DNA from: an uncultured Eubacteriales bacterium | Lineage (GTDB): Bacteria; Bacillota; Clostridia; Oscillospirales; CAG-272 | Direction: 5' to 3' | Length of the DNA stretch: 41,580 bases | Assembly (NCBI GenBank): GCA_934393265.1 | Contig: CAKRQL010000008.1 | Coordinates: 1-41,580, forward strand | Shown: positions 7,252 to 16,189 of the stretch, piece after piece | Numbering within the stretch: position 1 is the first letter of the stretch | How the letters are laid out: each line of letters opens with the position of its first letter | Made by a program: the position numbers and the translations under genes | The notes under the pieces: generated by a model | What the model saw: only the letters and a program-made list of their open reading frames with translations | What the model was told of the DNA's origin: nothing | The model's database searches: none

Positions 7252-9942
7252 TTATCGCTGTTCCCCCCGGGAAGCGGCAGTGCGCGTCGCGCTACCCGCG
7301 GTGTTCCGGCAGGGGGTCGCCCCCCCCCCGTTGGCAATATCTGGTATCATCAAATTCTGTATACTCCTTTCAAGCATCGAAATGTCAAGAGGCTTTGACA
7401 CATGGGCGTCCATACCGGCGTCAAAGCAACGCTGTGCATCCTCGCTGAATGCGTTTGCCGTCATAGCTATAATAGGTATCGTTTTACCGAGCGGGTTATC
7501 ACCGTTCCGGATAGCCTTCGTAGCCTCGAGCCCTCCCATAACCGGCATCTGCACGTCCATTAAAATGGCGTCATACTCCCCGGGCTTCACACCGCGGAAG
7601 AAATCGACGAGCTCCCGCCCGTTTCCGAACACCCGGCACTCGGCTGAATAGATATGAAGAAGCTCGGTCAGTATCTCCGCGTTCAGCTCGTTGTCCTCCG
7701 CGCAGAGGAATCGCATGCCCGCGAGTGGCGATTTTATCTCCTCGCCCGCGTCCTCTTCCCTCGCATGTGATACAGCGTCGGATAGCCTCGAGAGAAAAAG
7801 AGGAGCACGCAGAACGCCGTCTGCCCCATACCCGTGTATGCCTTCCGGCATATCGCTGTCGCAGGAGATGAGTACGATTATTACCGTCCCGGGCTCCGCC
7901 TTATCACGCAGCCCGCGCACGCGGCGCTCGGTATCGTCGCACGCTTCCCGCGCGTCAAGCAGCACTGCCTCCGGGCGCATTTGCGTAAGCTTTTCCGCGG
8001 CGTCCTCCACCGACCCGACTGCCATGAATTCCACGCCGTAGCCGGAGAGCGCCGCGGAAGTATCCCGGGAAAGCTCCTCATCGGCACTGACAAGAAGAAG
8101 GCTCTTAAACGACGGCGCGCGCTCGCCCTCGCGGTCTATCGGCACATTCAGAATGACGTCGAATCGGCTGCCCTCCCCGGGCTTGCTGCTGACGGTTATA
8201 CTGCCGTTCGTTATGTCAATTATGTTCTTTGCGATAGCCAATCCGAGCCCCGTGCCCTGCACACTTTCGGCAATAACATCCTCCGAGCGGCTGAACGGCT
8301 CGAATATATGCGGAATAAAGTCCTCCGGCATACCGCGCCCGTTGTCCGCTACGACAAATTCAAGCCGCGCATATCCGGGCATATCGGAGCTGAGCTCGGT
8401 TATATCAAGCGTTATCTCGCCGCCGTCCGGGGTATATTTTGTCGCGTTTGAAAGAAGATTTATAAGAATCTGTCGCAGACGCACGCCGTCTCCGATATAG
8501 TATTCGTGCAATATCCCATGCGTCCTTACGATAAACCTCTGTCCCCGCGCCGCGATCTGCGGGCGGATTATCGCGTCGACCTGCTCTGCCTGACTTGCAA
8601 AATTCAGCGGCGCGCGGCTGAGGGTCACTCCGCCGGACTCTATCTTGCTCATGTCAAGAACGTCGTTAATAAGCGCGAGCAGGTGCGTGCTCGCGGAGCG
8701 GATCTTACCGAGGCAATCCCTCATACTGTCTGTGAGATCCTTTTCATTCTCCATGAGGCGTGTCAAGCCGACTATGACGTTCATGGGCGTCCTTATGTCG
8801 TGCGAGATGTTGGCAAGGAAGCTGCTCTTAGCCCGGTTTGCCGCCCGCGCCTCCTCCGTAGCCTGCTCTGCCCTGCCGATAGCCTCTGACAGCTCACGGT
8901 TAACCTCGGCGAGCGCGCGGTTGTTCTGATATTCGACCGACAGGAGCTGTCGGTTCTTGTATTTTATGAGGTAAATTATCCCGAGTGCACAGGACGCCGA
9001 GATAATACCGGCGAGCACGAGCGCGAGAATTATCGGCGTATGTATGAGGGCCGACACATCGGCGGCTATCGTCGATGAAGAGAGCATGAAGAGAACCGAC
9101 CACAGCGCCCCATCCGTCCGGTAGAGTGTATAGCAGTATTCCTCTCCGCCCATCACCGCATCCGAGTAGGCTATTCCGTCGCTCGCAAGATCATTCATTA
9201 CCTGCGAGAACGAGTTACCGTGAAGATAATCGAGCTCCGAGAGCGCGTCATAGAGATCCGTGCTCTTGAGCGGGTCACACTCGCCGATATGATAAACGCG
9301 GGAGCCGTCTTCGCCGATGATATACACGCTGTTGCCCTCGCCGTAAGCCGCAGGAGCGAGCGGCTGACTGAGCGCGGCGGCACTCGTATAAATCCCGTAA
9401 TAGGTGAGATGCGTATCGTCTCCGCGCCCGGAGACCGCAAGGCTCCCGTCAAGGCGCGAAAGAAAAAGCAGACAGGCTCCGCCGTTCTCCGGTGACCATG
9501 CGAAGCTCACCTCCTCCGGAGCGGAGGAAAGCGCGTCCGTATCGAGCTTCCCGGCATATCCGTCATGCGTATAATACCCGCCGTCACTGTCAACGGCGAT
9601 AAAGCCGTCGTTCCCCGAAAGCTCGTTCAGTTTCTCCTCTCCGAGGATAAATGCGCCTATCGCCTCCGGAGTATCCGGTCTGCGCTCTCCGAGCAGGCGG
9701 CTCTGTACACCGACGAGGTTCCATTTCTCCCCCGCAGCATAGTCAAGCCCGGAGCAGAGATCCTTCGTCACCGCGCTCATCTGCCTCTGCCGTTCGGTAT
9801 ATATTGCCCGGTCCACGTGATAGGTGTAAAAACGCAGAAAAGCCGCGACCGTCCCAACGACGACAGCCGTCAGTATAAGCACGACGATAAGTGTCTTACG
9901 CCCGATTATCGGCTTTGCGTTCCCGTCATTCTTCGGTTCCAT
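7252..9942 (-). CDS. hybrid sensor histidine kinase
   Basis: 896 residues. TM1 (about 17-36) and TM2 (302-325) flank a ~265-residue extracellular sensor region that looks Cache-like but is not assigned. A coiled linker (330-370) leads to HisKA with His381 in FLANISHDIRTPMN. The HATPase domain has its N-box LINLLSNATKY (Asn499), the G1 box DNGRGMP and GTGLGLAI. A degenerate receiver at 613-725 lacks the acidic pair. A full receiver at 744-865 has phospho-acceptor Asp796 in ILMDVQMP and Lys850. A run of ten G bases encodes Gly872-874 just after the last receiver, and the remaining tail has no domain. It probably passes phosphate to the HPt protein encoded just upstream and on to the REC-HD-GYP-GGDEF protein. 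Confidence 0.95.
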   Translation of the reverse strand: MEPKNDGNAKPIIGRKTLIVVLILTAVVVGTVAAFLRFYTYHVDRAIYTERQRQMSAVTKDLCSGLDYAAGEKWNLVGVQSRLLGERRPDTPEAIGAFILGEEKLNELSGNDGFIAVDSDGGYYTHDGYAGKLDTDALSSAPEEVSFAWSPENGGACLLFLSRLDGSLAVSGRGDDTHLTYYGIYTSAAALSQPLAPAAYGEGNSVYIIGEDGSRVYHIGECDPLKSTDLYDALSELDYLHGNSFSQVMNDLASDGIAYSDAVMGGEEYCYTLYRTDGALWSVLFMLSSSTIAADVSALIHTPIILALVLAGIISASCALGIIYLIKYKNRQLLSVEYQNNRALAEVNRELSEAIGRAEQATEEARAANRAKSSFLANISHDIRTPMNVIVGLTRLMENEKDLTDSMRDCLGKIRSASTHLLALINDVLDMSKIESGGVTLSRAPLNFASQAEQVDAIIRPQIAARGQRFIVRTHGILHEYYIGDGVRLRQILINLLSNATKYTPDGGEITLDITELSSDMPGYARLEFVVADNGRGMPEDFIPHIFEPFSRSEDVIAESVQGTGLGLAIAKNIIDITNGSITVSSKPGEGSRFDVILNVPIDREGERAPSFKSLLLVSADEELSRDTSAALSGYGVEFMAVGSVEDAAEKLTQMRPEAVLLDAREACDDTERRVRGLRDKAEPGTVIIVLISCDSDMPEGIHGYGADGVLRAPLFLSRLSDAVSHAREEDAGEEIKSPLAGMRFLCAEDNELNAEILTELLHIYSAECRVFGNGRELVDFFRGVKPGEYDAILMDVQMPVMGGLEATKAIRNGDNPLGKTIPIIAMTANAFSEDAQRCFDAGMDAHVSKPLDISMLERSIQNLMIPDIANGGGATPCRNTAGSATRTAASRGEQR
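7320..7329. repeat. homopolymeric tract of ten C (G on the coding strand)
   Basis: It lies near the 3' end of the hybrid kinase gene. Gain or loss of one base would change only the last ~22 residues after the final receiver domain. Such tracts are prone to slippage. Confidence 0.8.
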
Positions 9943-9985
9943 ACAAAATCGCTCCGTATTTCCGGTGATGTAAAAAAATCAGATA

Positions 9986-10333
9986 TCAGGTAAGCGAGGA
10001 AATAGCTCCCACGGCGCAGTAATATGCCTCGTCAACCGCCGTAAAATACCGCTCCTCCACCATTTTCTTTCTCGGCCGCAGCTCCTCGGTAAGCTCCGAC
10101 GCCGCGGAACACAGCTTTGCGAGCCCGAGGGTCGAGGCTATCCCCTTCAGCGTATGCGCCGCGAGAAACGCACCGTCGACATCCCCTGCAACCCTCGCGT
10201 CTGTAAGATTTCTGTATGACGGGTCCTCGGGAAATCTCCGGAGAAATTTTTCCACCATCCGCTCACCGCCAAGGCGAGCACAGACCTCACGGAACTCCCC
10301 GCCCAGCATATCGTATACTTCGTTTATACTCAT
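9986..10333 (-). CDS. HPt (histidine phosphotransfer) protein
   Basis: 115 residues, a single helical HPt domain with phospho-accepting His60 in FLAAHTLKGIAS. The GGERMVEKFLRRF and RNLTDARVAGD segments match the family. It is a cytosolic carrier that would move phosphate between the hybrid kinase receiver and an output receiver. ATG at 10333 is chosen because the domain starts there (MSINEVYDMLGG); GGCGG lies 4 bases before it. An in-frame ATG at 10372 would add 13 residues with no domain content. It is first in the operon, 43 bases before the kinase gene, behind a promoter at 10405-10433. The trio forms a complete phosphorelay leading to cyclic di-GMP turnover. Confidence 0.9.
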   Translation of the reverse strand: MSINEVYDMLGGEFREVCARLGGERMVEKFLRRFPEDPSYRNLTDARVAGDVDGAFLAAHTLKGIASTLGLAKLCSAASELTEELRPRKKMVEERYFTAVDEAYYCAVGAISSLT

Positions 10334-10404
10334 AAAACCGCCGGATACCCGACTCCTCTCTGTTATTTTCATACACTGTACATCTTTCGACGTGGTAGTT
10401 ATTC

Positions 10405-10433
10405 ATTATAACATATTTTTTTGCACAAGTAAA
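10405..10433 (-). promoter_or_regulatory. promoter of the phosphorelay operon
   Basis: Minus strand: TTTACT (10428-10433), 17 bases, TATAAT (10405-10410), about 72 bases before the HPt start. Confidence 0.65.
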
Positions 10434-10503
10434 GCATTTTCGTGAAATTATGTCTGTTTTATCCGGAAAAATATCACAAAAGCGCGCTGAATGTGAAAAA
10501 TAT

Positions 10504-10532
10504 CCGCCCCGGCACAATCTGTGCCGGGGCGG
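10504..10532 (-). terminator. terminator of the LicC-like gene
   Basis: A 13-bp perfect stem (CCGCCCCGGCACA with TGTGCCGGGGCGG) and a 3-base loop are followed on the minus strand by ATATTTTTC. Confidence 0.85.
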
Positions 10533-10620
10533 TGTGCAGAGCCGGACGGGCTCACACTATGCTTTATTTTGATACACGGGTCTGCACTTCGCGATAATTC
10601 TTCCGTTAGTTTTATCCGTT

Positions 10621-11514
10621 TCAGACGTCGTATGCCTTGTCAATACTTTTCAGCTCCCGGAAGGTGTCTATCTCGACGATATCCGAGTCAAGGCAGGGGC
10701 GCACCTCAATCTTATACTGCCCCTTGTAGACGAGATTAGGCACCGTCTCCCAGTACCTCTCCTTGCCGCCGGGGGCAAGATATGCCTCCTTTATATGCTC
10801 GGAGAGCTTCGCGCCGTCCGCCGCGTTGAAGTAGTAGATGCCAACCATCTGATAGGTGTTGAAGCCCCCGACCCGCTCGTCGGTGACAAAGCCGTCCTTG
10901 TCGACATCAAGGCACCAGTCGTCGGTTCTCTCCTTCCAGATTCCGAGCACGTCAGAGTTGTAGTGATACTTCTTTATTACGGACGGATTTGAAATTATAA
11001 GGTCCGACTCAAAAACGTAGGCGTTCTGCAGCATATACCGCGCGACCATTACCGAGCCTATGTTGTTCGCCTCGTTATACGACGGGTTCTCAAGAAATTT
11101 TATCATCGGGTACTTATAGAGGAGCTGGTCAAACTGCTCTGCAAGGTAGCCGCGGACGATATATATTTCGCTTATGCCGTTTTCGAGGCAGGCGTCGATA
11201 AGAGTGTCTATTATTCTCTTGCCGTTGACACGTATAAGCGGCTTCGGCGTGTTGAGCGTCACGGGCACCATCCTGCTGCCAAAGCCGGCGGCAACGAATA
11301 TAGCTCTCTTCGCACGATAGGGCTCGAGTGCGTCGTAGCCGCTGTCGCATATCACGCCGTCCCGGATATACCCGAGTGAGATAAGCTCCTTTGTCACCCG
11401 GTTAACGGTGCCGAGCGAGTGACCCGACAGCTCCTCGAGCCGCCGCTGGCTCATCTTTCCCTTCGCCGTAGCCATTATCGACAGAATATCAAACTGCTTT
11501 CTTGTAAGCTCCAT
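10621..11514 (-). CDS. LicC-like nucleotidyltransferase with N-terminal winged helix
   Basis: 297 residues. The first ~62 form a winged helix-turn-helix (RKQFDILSIM, SGHSLGTVNRVTKELISLGYI). A nucleotidyltransferase domain follows from about residue 70 with the signature VAAGFGSRMVPVTLNTPKP and VNGKRIIDTLI, the layout of phosphocholine cytidylyltransferases (LicC) of Bacillota. It probably activates phosphocholine or a similar phospho-alcohol with CTP for decoration of surface polymers. The helix domain suggests regulation or DNA binding. ATG at 11514 is 9 bases after GGAGG; an upstream in-frame start lacks support. No licA kinase or licD transferase is beside it here. A related sugar nucleotidyltransferase role is the main alternative. 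Confidence 0.85.
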   Translation of the reverse strand: MELTRKQFDILSIMATAKGKMSQRRLEELSGHSLGTVNRVTKELISLGYIRDGVICDSGYDALEPYRAKRAIFVAAGFGSRMVPVTLNTPKPLIRVNGKRIIDTLIDACLENGISEIYIVRGYLAEQFDQLLYKYPMIKFLENPSYNEANNIGSVMVARYMLQNAYVFESDLIISNPSVIKKYHYNSDVLGIWKERTDDWCLDVDKDGFVTDERVGGFNTYQMVGIYYFNAADGAKLSEHIKEAYLAPGGKERYWETVPNLVYKGQYKIEVRPCLDSDIVEIDTFRELKSIDKAYDV

Positions 11515-11596
11515 TAAAATTTTCCTCCCACGCGATACGTCGCGCACAGTGCCATACCAGTTCATAAAATACCGGGTCGTAGCACGTCATGAACGC

Positions 11597-11625
11597 ATTG
11601 TAGCACATCTGAACGGAAATGTCAA
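11597..11625 (-). promoter_or_regulatory. promoter of the LicC-like gene
   Basis: Minus strand: TTGACA (11620-11625), 17 bases, TACAAT (11597-11602). Confidence 0.8.
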
Positions 11626-11673
11626 ATTTTTCGGAAGTGCGGTCCCACCGGAAAAGCAGGTCCGCCACACGGC

Positions 11674-12903
11674 TCACACGTCCGTAACAGCCCCCATAAA
11701 TACCGGAAATCCGGTCTCTGTATCAACTATCACAAAGACAAACGGACGGTCGAGCGTCACGGTCTTTGCGCGCGAGGGGTCTGCCGACGTGGCATCTCCG
11801 CGTATGACGGTCACCGCGCCCGCGCGCGTTCCCCGCTCGTCTACCGATATATCGGTCTTGTGAATAACGCTCGCGATATATGCGGCGTCGCCGTTTTTCG
11901 TCGCGCCGAGGGCGGAAAAGTCAGCGTCCCACGAGAAGGCGTCGGTAAGCCCGAGCGCGCTGAGCGCGTCGCACATCTCATAATCCGACTGAAAAGAGAA
12001 GCGCGGCATTGTCGCACGAACTATACCGCCCTGCGCCCCGGATATGAGTGCGCGGAGGGTCCCGCCGTCGAGCCCGGCTATAAATCCGTCAATATCCGTC
12101 TCCGGCAGGAGTGTCGCAAGGGCGTATCTGCCGCCGGAATAATACTTCATAAATCCGGTTACCCCGTCGCCAAAGATATATTTGCTCTCCTCCGAGCGCA
12201 TCATGCGCGCGGTGCGCCGCTCACCCGAATACGAGGTAAAGGTGCCGTCCGAAACCATGCTTTTTTCATACACGGTTGCCCACTCGGCGTCAAAAACCGT
12301 CGCGTTTATAAGATAGAACACAGCCGTTTTGGGGATAGTGTCGATTGTCTTTTTTATAATGCCGTCGGTGTTCTGCCTTACCCATTCGTTTATGTCCTTT
12401 ACCGTCTCCCTCCCGAAGTCGGAGCGGTAGACCGCCGCGGAATAGTAGTCCGCATTACTCTGTAAAAACGTCGGTGTCGGTATGAAATTATCCCGGAGCC
12501 ATATTGAATTTGCGGTATTGAATTTTACCTTCTCCGAGGACGTGATGCCGTTAAGATAGGTATACATATACCCGTTCAGCTCCTCCCTTGTGAGACCGAA
12601 CAGCTCCTCAAACTGTGAGAGCGTGTTTCCCGCCGCCCCGTTTTCGCACATTGCGAGAGCGGAGATAAGCGACAGGGGTGAAATGCATCCGCACTCCCCG
12701 GCGCTGTACGACGCGCGGAACAGCCGGACGGCAAGATCGGTGACGGCGGATGTAAAGCGCGCGTCAATATCTTTTCCGACGCCGGCGCGACCCGTGTATC
12801 CCGCCGTCATGTCCTCTGCCGAAATGCGCACCGCGCACCCGGCGGAAAGCAGCGTCCCGAGAATGAGAGACGCAAGAACGATAAGTGAAAATACCTTTTT
12901 CAT
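11674..12903 (-). CDS. serpin family protease inhibitor, lipoprotein
   Basis: 409 residues. The signal peptide MKKVFSLIVLASL ends in the lipobox LLSAGC (Cys23), so the protein should be anchored outside the cell. The serpin fold is clear: NTANSIWLRDNF, FYLINATVFDAEW (shutter region), the hinge VDERGTRAGAVT (354-365) and the C-terminal DRPFVFVIVDTETGFPVFMGAV. Counting from hinge Gly358 as P15 puts the scissile bond near Ala371-Ser373, small residues that suggest an elastase-like target, but this is only an estimate. The hinge keeps Gly and small residues, so an inhibitory rather than storage serpin is likely. ATG at 12903 has GGAGG 6 bases upstream. A plausible role is protection against host or rival serine proteases in the gut. 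Confidence 0.92.
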   Translation of the reverse strand: MKKVFSLIVLASLILGTLLSAGCAVRISAEDMTAGYTGRAGVGKDIDARFTSAVTDLAVRLFRASYSAGECGCISPLSLISALAMCENGAAGNTLSQFEELFGLTREELNGYMYTYLNGITSSEKVKFNTANSIWLRDNFIPTPTFLQSNADYYSAAVYRSDFGRETVKDINEWVRQNTDGIIKKTIDTIPKTAVFYLINATVFDAEWATVYEKSMVSDGTFTSYSGERRTARMMRSEESKYIFGDGVTGFMKYYSGGRYALATLLPETDIDGFIAGLDGGTLRALISGAQGGIVRATMPRFSFQSDYEMCDALSALGLTDAFSWDADFSALGATKNGDAAYIASVIHKTDISVDERGTRAGAVTVIRGDATSADPSRAKTVTLDRPFVFVIVDTETGFPVFMGAVTDV

Positions 12904-12943
12904 AGTCTGCCTCCGTTTTATTTTTTTAAGCTGCGGCTTTTTC

Positions 12944-12984
12944 AAAAAGGGCTGCCGGAAAATAAAATACATTCGGGCAGCCCT
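12944..12984 (-). terminator. terminator downstream of the CvpA-like gene
   Basis: Minus strand AGGGCTGCC (12984-12976) pairs with GGCAGCCCT (12956-12948) and is followed by TTTTTG. Confidence 0.8.
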
Positions 12985-13003
12985 GCTTTATGTAAACTAT
13001 TGT

Positions 13004-14626
13004 TTACGCATTGTTCTTTGTTTTGAGATATGCGTCGTAGTAGGAGATGATTATGTCGTCAAGCTCCTCGTCGGTAAGCTCGCCGTTCAGCTCCTCCTTG
13101 TAATTTTCGGTAACGTACTTTGCCATCTCGTCGACAACCTCAGGCTCAAGGTCTATTTCGCTGTCCTTGAGGGTCGTATTTATTGTCGAGGCGACCTCGG
13201 CTGTATATTGCTCGTCCGTGAGACCCTTGTCTATATCCGAGATTTTTGAGAGCCCGGACTTCACGTTCTCGTAGGTCTGCTCGGCGTCGATGCCGAGACC
13301 GTCGCCGTACGCCTTTGCCATTATCGAGACCGACACCTTCGTGAGAACCCCGGTGAGGCTCCTCGTATGCTCGTTCTCATTCAGCATCGCGCTGACGCGG
13401 CGGATAACGGTATCTCCGTTCTCGTCCGTCTGTGCGAGCGCGTCCTCCATGCTCATGGCCCCCTCTGCCCCCGCGAGAGCGAGAATAACGTTCTCGTCAG
13501 ACATAAGGAAGTAGACGTCGCGTATCGTTTTGAGGTCTGCGTGAAGGGTGCTCTCGTTCGTGTCCCGAAAGACGGCTATACCGGATTCCATTATTCCCTT
13601 GTAGGGCTCCTCTCCCTGTACCTCAAGATAGCCGCTGTCGACGGCTACCGCAATTCCGCGGATAAAGCCCGCTACGACCGAGGAGAGATAATCCGAACGC
13701 TCTATACGCGCTATCAGAGCGTCTATCTTCGCTTTGTCCTCGTCGGTGAGCTTCTGCATATCCATGCCGTTCATGCCGGACGCATCGTTCACCACTCCTA
13801 TTATGGCAACGATGCCCTCGCGCATATCGGTCTTTTTCTCTCCCTCTCCGTCTGTGCAGAACGCGCTCATCACCGCGTCACCGCCGCATTTATTGACCAG
13901 CGTTATTACGGGGGAGTCATATATCGGCTTCAGAATTTCGTCGTAAAGCTCAAGGAACGTAGGCTGCGTCTCTCCGTCACCTGCCCCGCCGTCCGTGACC
14001 TCACCCCCGAGGGGGACCGCCGCCGCGGTGCTCTCACCGGTGCTGACGGCACTCTCCGCGCGTATCTGCTCCGCCGCCTCTGCCGACACGGTGAGAAGCC
14101 CCGCCGCCGGAAGAATGAGTATTGCCGCGACGGCAACACCCTGCACAAGTCCGAGCACGCCGCCGAGCAGCCTTGTAGCTATGTTGTTTCTTCTCTTTGC
14201 GAAGCCGAGCACGCCGCAGAGTATCGCGTGTACAAGAAGGAGCACCGCGCTGAGTACAATGAACAGAAGAACGAACAGCACGGGAACCGCAACCGTCATT
14301 ATCGGCAGGCTCACAACCGTGCCGAGGAACTCCGAGTCAAAGCACCCGACAATATTCCGCATCTCCTCCGGCAGGGCACTCTCATAAACTCCCGAAAGCC
14401 CCATCGCGCCGACAGCCTCGCCGACCGTCTTTCCGTCAACGTAGCCCCGTATCGCCGGTATCAGCGAGCGGGCGATAATAAATGCCAGTATTGCCGCGCA
14501 GATGACGGTCATGCTCCGTACCGTCTGCCGGCAGATTCCCCGCGTCAGCCCTTTTATGAGACCTATAAGCGCGAGAACGCCTATCAGGACATAAAGTGAG
14601 ATCATTACAATTTCCGTAATCTGCAT
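13004..14626 (-). CDS. CvpA-like membrane protein with a large extra domain
   Basis: 540 residues. The N-terminal ~175 carry about four membrane segments (near 8-28, 37-55, 105-130 and 155-180) with the CvpA-type pattern IGLIKGLTRGI and LGFAKRRNNIATRLLGGVLGLVQG. CvpA proteins are usually only ~160-180 residues. The remaining ~350 residues are mostly helical and acidic with no domain I recognise. A linker rich in Gly, Glu and Thr follows the last membrane segment, and the tail ends AYLKTKNNA. ATG at 14626 is 6 bases after GGAGG and 2 bases beyond the upstream NUDIX stop, so the two genes form an operon. The role of the C-terminal part is unknown. Confidence 0.8.
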   Translation of the reverse strand: MQITEIVMISLYVLIGVLALIGLIKGLTRGICRQTVRSMTVICAAILAFIIARSLIPAIRGYVDGKTVGEAVGAMGLSGVYESALPEEMRNIVGCFDSEFLGTVVSLPIMTVAVPVLFVLLFIVLSAVLLLVHAILCGVLGFAKRRNNIATRLLGGVLGLVQGVAVAAILILPAAGLLTVSAEAAEQIRAESAVSTGESTAAAVPLGGEVTDGGAGDGETQPTFLELYDEILKPIYDSPVITLVNKCGGDAVMSAFCTDGEGEKKTDMREGIVAIIGVVNDASGMNGMDMQKLTDEDKAKIDALIARIERSDYLSSVVAGFIRGIAVAVDSGYLEVQGEEPYKGIMESGIAVFRDTNESTLHADLKTIRDVYFLMSDENVILALAGAEGAMSMEDALAQTDENGDTVIRRVSAMLNENEHTRSLTGVLTKVSVSIMAKAYGDGLGIDAEQTYENVKSGLSKISDIDKGLTDEQYTAEVASTINTTLKDSEIDLEPEVVDEMAKYVTENYKEELNGELTDEELDDIIISYYDAYLKTKNNA

Positions 14627-14628
14627 TT

Positions 14629-15216
14629 TCATCCTCCGAAAAAGCTATGCCTTTTGTTTTTCCTTTCATCGAGTATCGCGCCGACCCTGAGTGTGGCGGC
14701 TACCGTCTTTGCGTCCTGTATCTCCCCGTGCACGACCCCCGAAAAAAGAGTGTCGAACGGGACGGTCATAATATCAAGAAATTCGTCGTCATCTGGGTGC
14801 CTCTCACCGAGGGTTATCTCCTCCGCAAGATAGATCGATATGACCTCGTTTATAAGTGCCGGGGAGGTCACGATGTCCCCGATATGGGTGAGCCGCCCGG
14901 CAATTGCCCCGGTCTCCTCTGAAAGCTCGCGCCGCGCAGCCTCCTCCCTGTCCTCCCCGGCATAGTTCAGCTTACCCGCCGGGATTTCGATTGTAGCCCT
15001 GCCGAGCGGGTAGCGGAACTGCCGCTCGACTATCACCCGCCCGTCGGGGAGAAGAGGCAGGACCGCGACGCCCCCGACATGCAGGCAAAATTCCCGCGTC
15101 GCCGGCTTCCCGTCCGGGAGCCTCACCGTGTCGCGCACGACATGGAGTATCCTTCCCTTGAATATTTCCTCGCGGGAGATGTACTCCTCGCGCAGTCCCT
15201 CATCATCAGAAATCAT
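14629..15216 (-). CDS. NUDIX hydrolase, ADP-ribose pyrophosphatase type
   Basis: 195 residues. The NUDIX box lies at about 81-104 and contains E-x7-REL-x-EETGA (GEDREEAARRELSEETGA), with one extra residue between the leading Gly and the first Glu. VERQFRYPLGRATIEIPAGK before the box and the TSPALINEVISIYLAEE segment after it are typical of ADP-ribose pyrophosphatases. It would hydrolyse ADP-ribose to AMP and ribose 5-phosphate. GGAGG lies 5 bases before the ATG at 15216. It is first in an operon with the CvpA-like gene, behind the promoter at 15286-15315. Confidence 0.9.
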   Translation of the reverse strand: MISDDEGLREEYISREEIFKGRILHVVRDTVRLPDGKPATREFCLHVGGVAVLPLLPDGRVIVERQFRYPLGRATIEIPAGKLNYAGEDREEAARRELSEETGAIAGRLTHIGDIVTSPALINEVISIYLAEEITLGERHPDDDEFLDIMTVPFDTLFSGVVHGEIQDAKTVAATLRVGAILDERKNKRHSFFGG

Positions 15217-15285
15217 GCCGCCCTCCGGTTAAAAAAGCTATGTAAAGGGGTAAAAACCGCAGAGTTATATTCTACTGCAAAATAT

Positions 15286-15315
15286 AGTATAGCACATATC
15301 ACACGCGCTTGTCAA
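15286..15315 (-). promoter_or_regulatory. promoter of the NUDIX-CvpA operon
   Basis: Minus strand: TTGACA (15310-15315), 18 bases, TATACT (15286-15291). The rest of the 15217-15495 divergent region is AT-rich and should also hold the hpf promoter, which I could not place with confidence. Confidence 0.75.
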
Positions 15316-15495
15316 TAAATATGAGATAAACAGTGCGCGCATGTGAAAAATTGATGGGTTTTATGAAAAAACTTCAAAAAAATTATAAAATCTCCGTGAA
15401 AACTATTTATTTTTACCTGTAAATGTGATACACTTAAAGTACCGGGGGACACCGGTAAATACCATGAAAGGGCTCCTTTCGGAGCGGATAAGACT

Positions 15496-16032
15496 ATGAA
15501 AACAGTTATTACGGCAAGACAGATGACACTCCGCGACAGTCTGCGTGGGACAATTGACAGAAAGCTCTCGAAATTTGATAAATTTTTCGGAGGTGACACA
15601 GAGGCATATGTCACCTGCCGCACGCGCAAGGGCGCAAAGATAATCGAAATCACCATAAATTACGGCGGCACGATGTACAGGAGCGAGGAGGAGAGCGACA
15701 CGTTCATAACCGCCCTCGACCGTGCCACCGAGAACCTCGAGCGTCAGATAAGAAAGAACAAGACCCGCCTTGAAAAGCGTGTGCGCGACGGCGCGTTCAG
15801 AACCTGCGAGCCGGAGGACAACGACGAATTTGAGGAAGAGGGCAGCTTTATAATCCGCATGAAAACCTTCATCGAGAAGCCGATGACGGCGGAGGAGGCA
15901 ATCCTGCAGATGAACCTTCTCGGGCATACCTTCTTCGTGTTCACCGACACAGACCTCGGCAAGACCTGCGTTGTCTATAAGCGCAAGGACGGAGACTACG
16001 GAATGATAGTCCCCGCCGCCGAAGTAAGCTGA
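15496..16032 (+). CDS. hpf: ribosome hibernation promoting factor, long form
   Basis: 178 residues. The N-terminal RaiA/HPF domain (1-100) has TARQMTLRDSLRGTIDRKLSKFDKFF and VTCRTRKGAKIIEITINYGG. A linker of about 20 acidic residues follows, then the dimerisation domain (about 122-178) with IIRMKTFIEKPMTAEEAILQMNLLGHTFFVF. Long-form HPF binds the 30S decoding region and joins two ribosomes into inactive 100S particles in slow growth. The ATG is preceded by GGAGCGGATAAGACT. It is a single gene ended by the terminator at 16160-16185. Confidence 0.96.
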   Translation: MKTVITARQMTLRDSLRGTIDRKLSKFDKFFGGDTEAYVTCRTRKGAKIIEITINYGGTMYRSEEESDTFITALDRATENLERQIRKNKTRLEKRVRDGAFRTCEPEDNDEFEEEGSFIIRMKTFIEKPMTAEEAILQMNLLGHTFFVFTDTDLGKTCVVYKRKDGDYGMIVPAAEVS

Positions 16033-16159
16033 CGGAATACACGAGCCCGCATAGCGCGGCAGCAGGCACCCGGCGCATAAGCCGACAACACGCAAAAGCC
16101 GCGCCGTAAATCCCCGCTGAATAAACCCGAAAACAAAAAATAAACTCAAAACAGAAACG

Positions 16160-16185
16160 AGGCTGCCCCGAAAGGGCAGCCTTTT
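16160..16185 (+). terminator. terminator of hpf
   Basis: GGCTGCCC-CGAAA-GGGCAGCC followed by TTTT. Confidence 0.9.
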
Positions 16186-16189
16186 GTAA

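Noticed and set aside
13367..14599. A 410-codon plus-strand frame opposite the CvpA-like gene
   Set aside because: It is the shadow of the minus-strand gene, which has the ribosome site, membrane segments and operon context.
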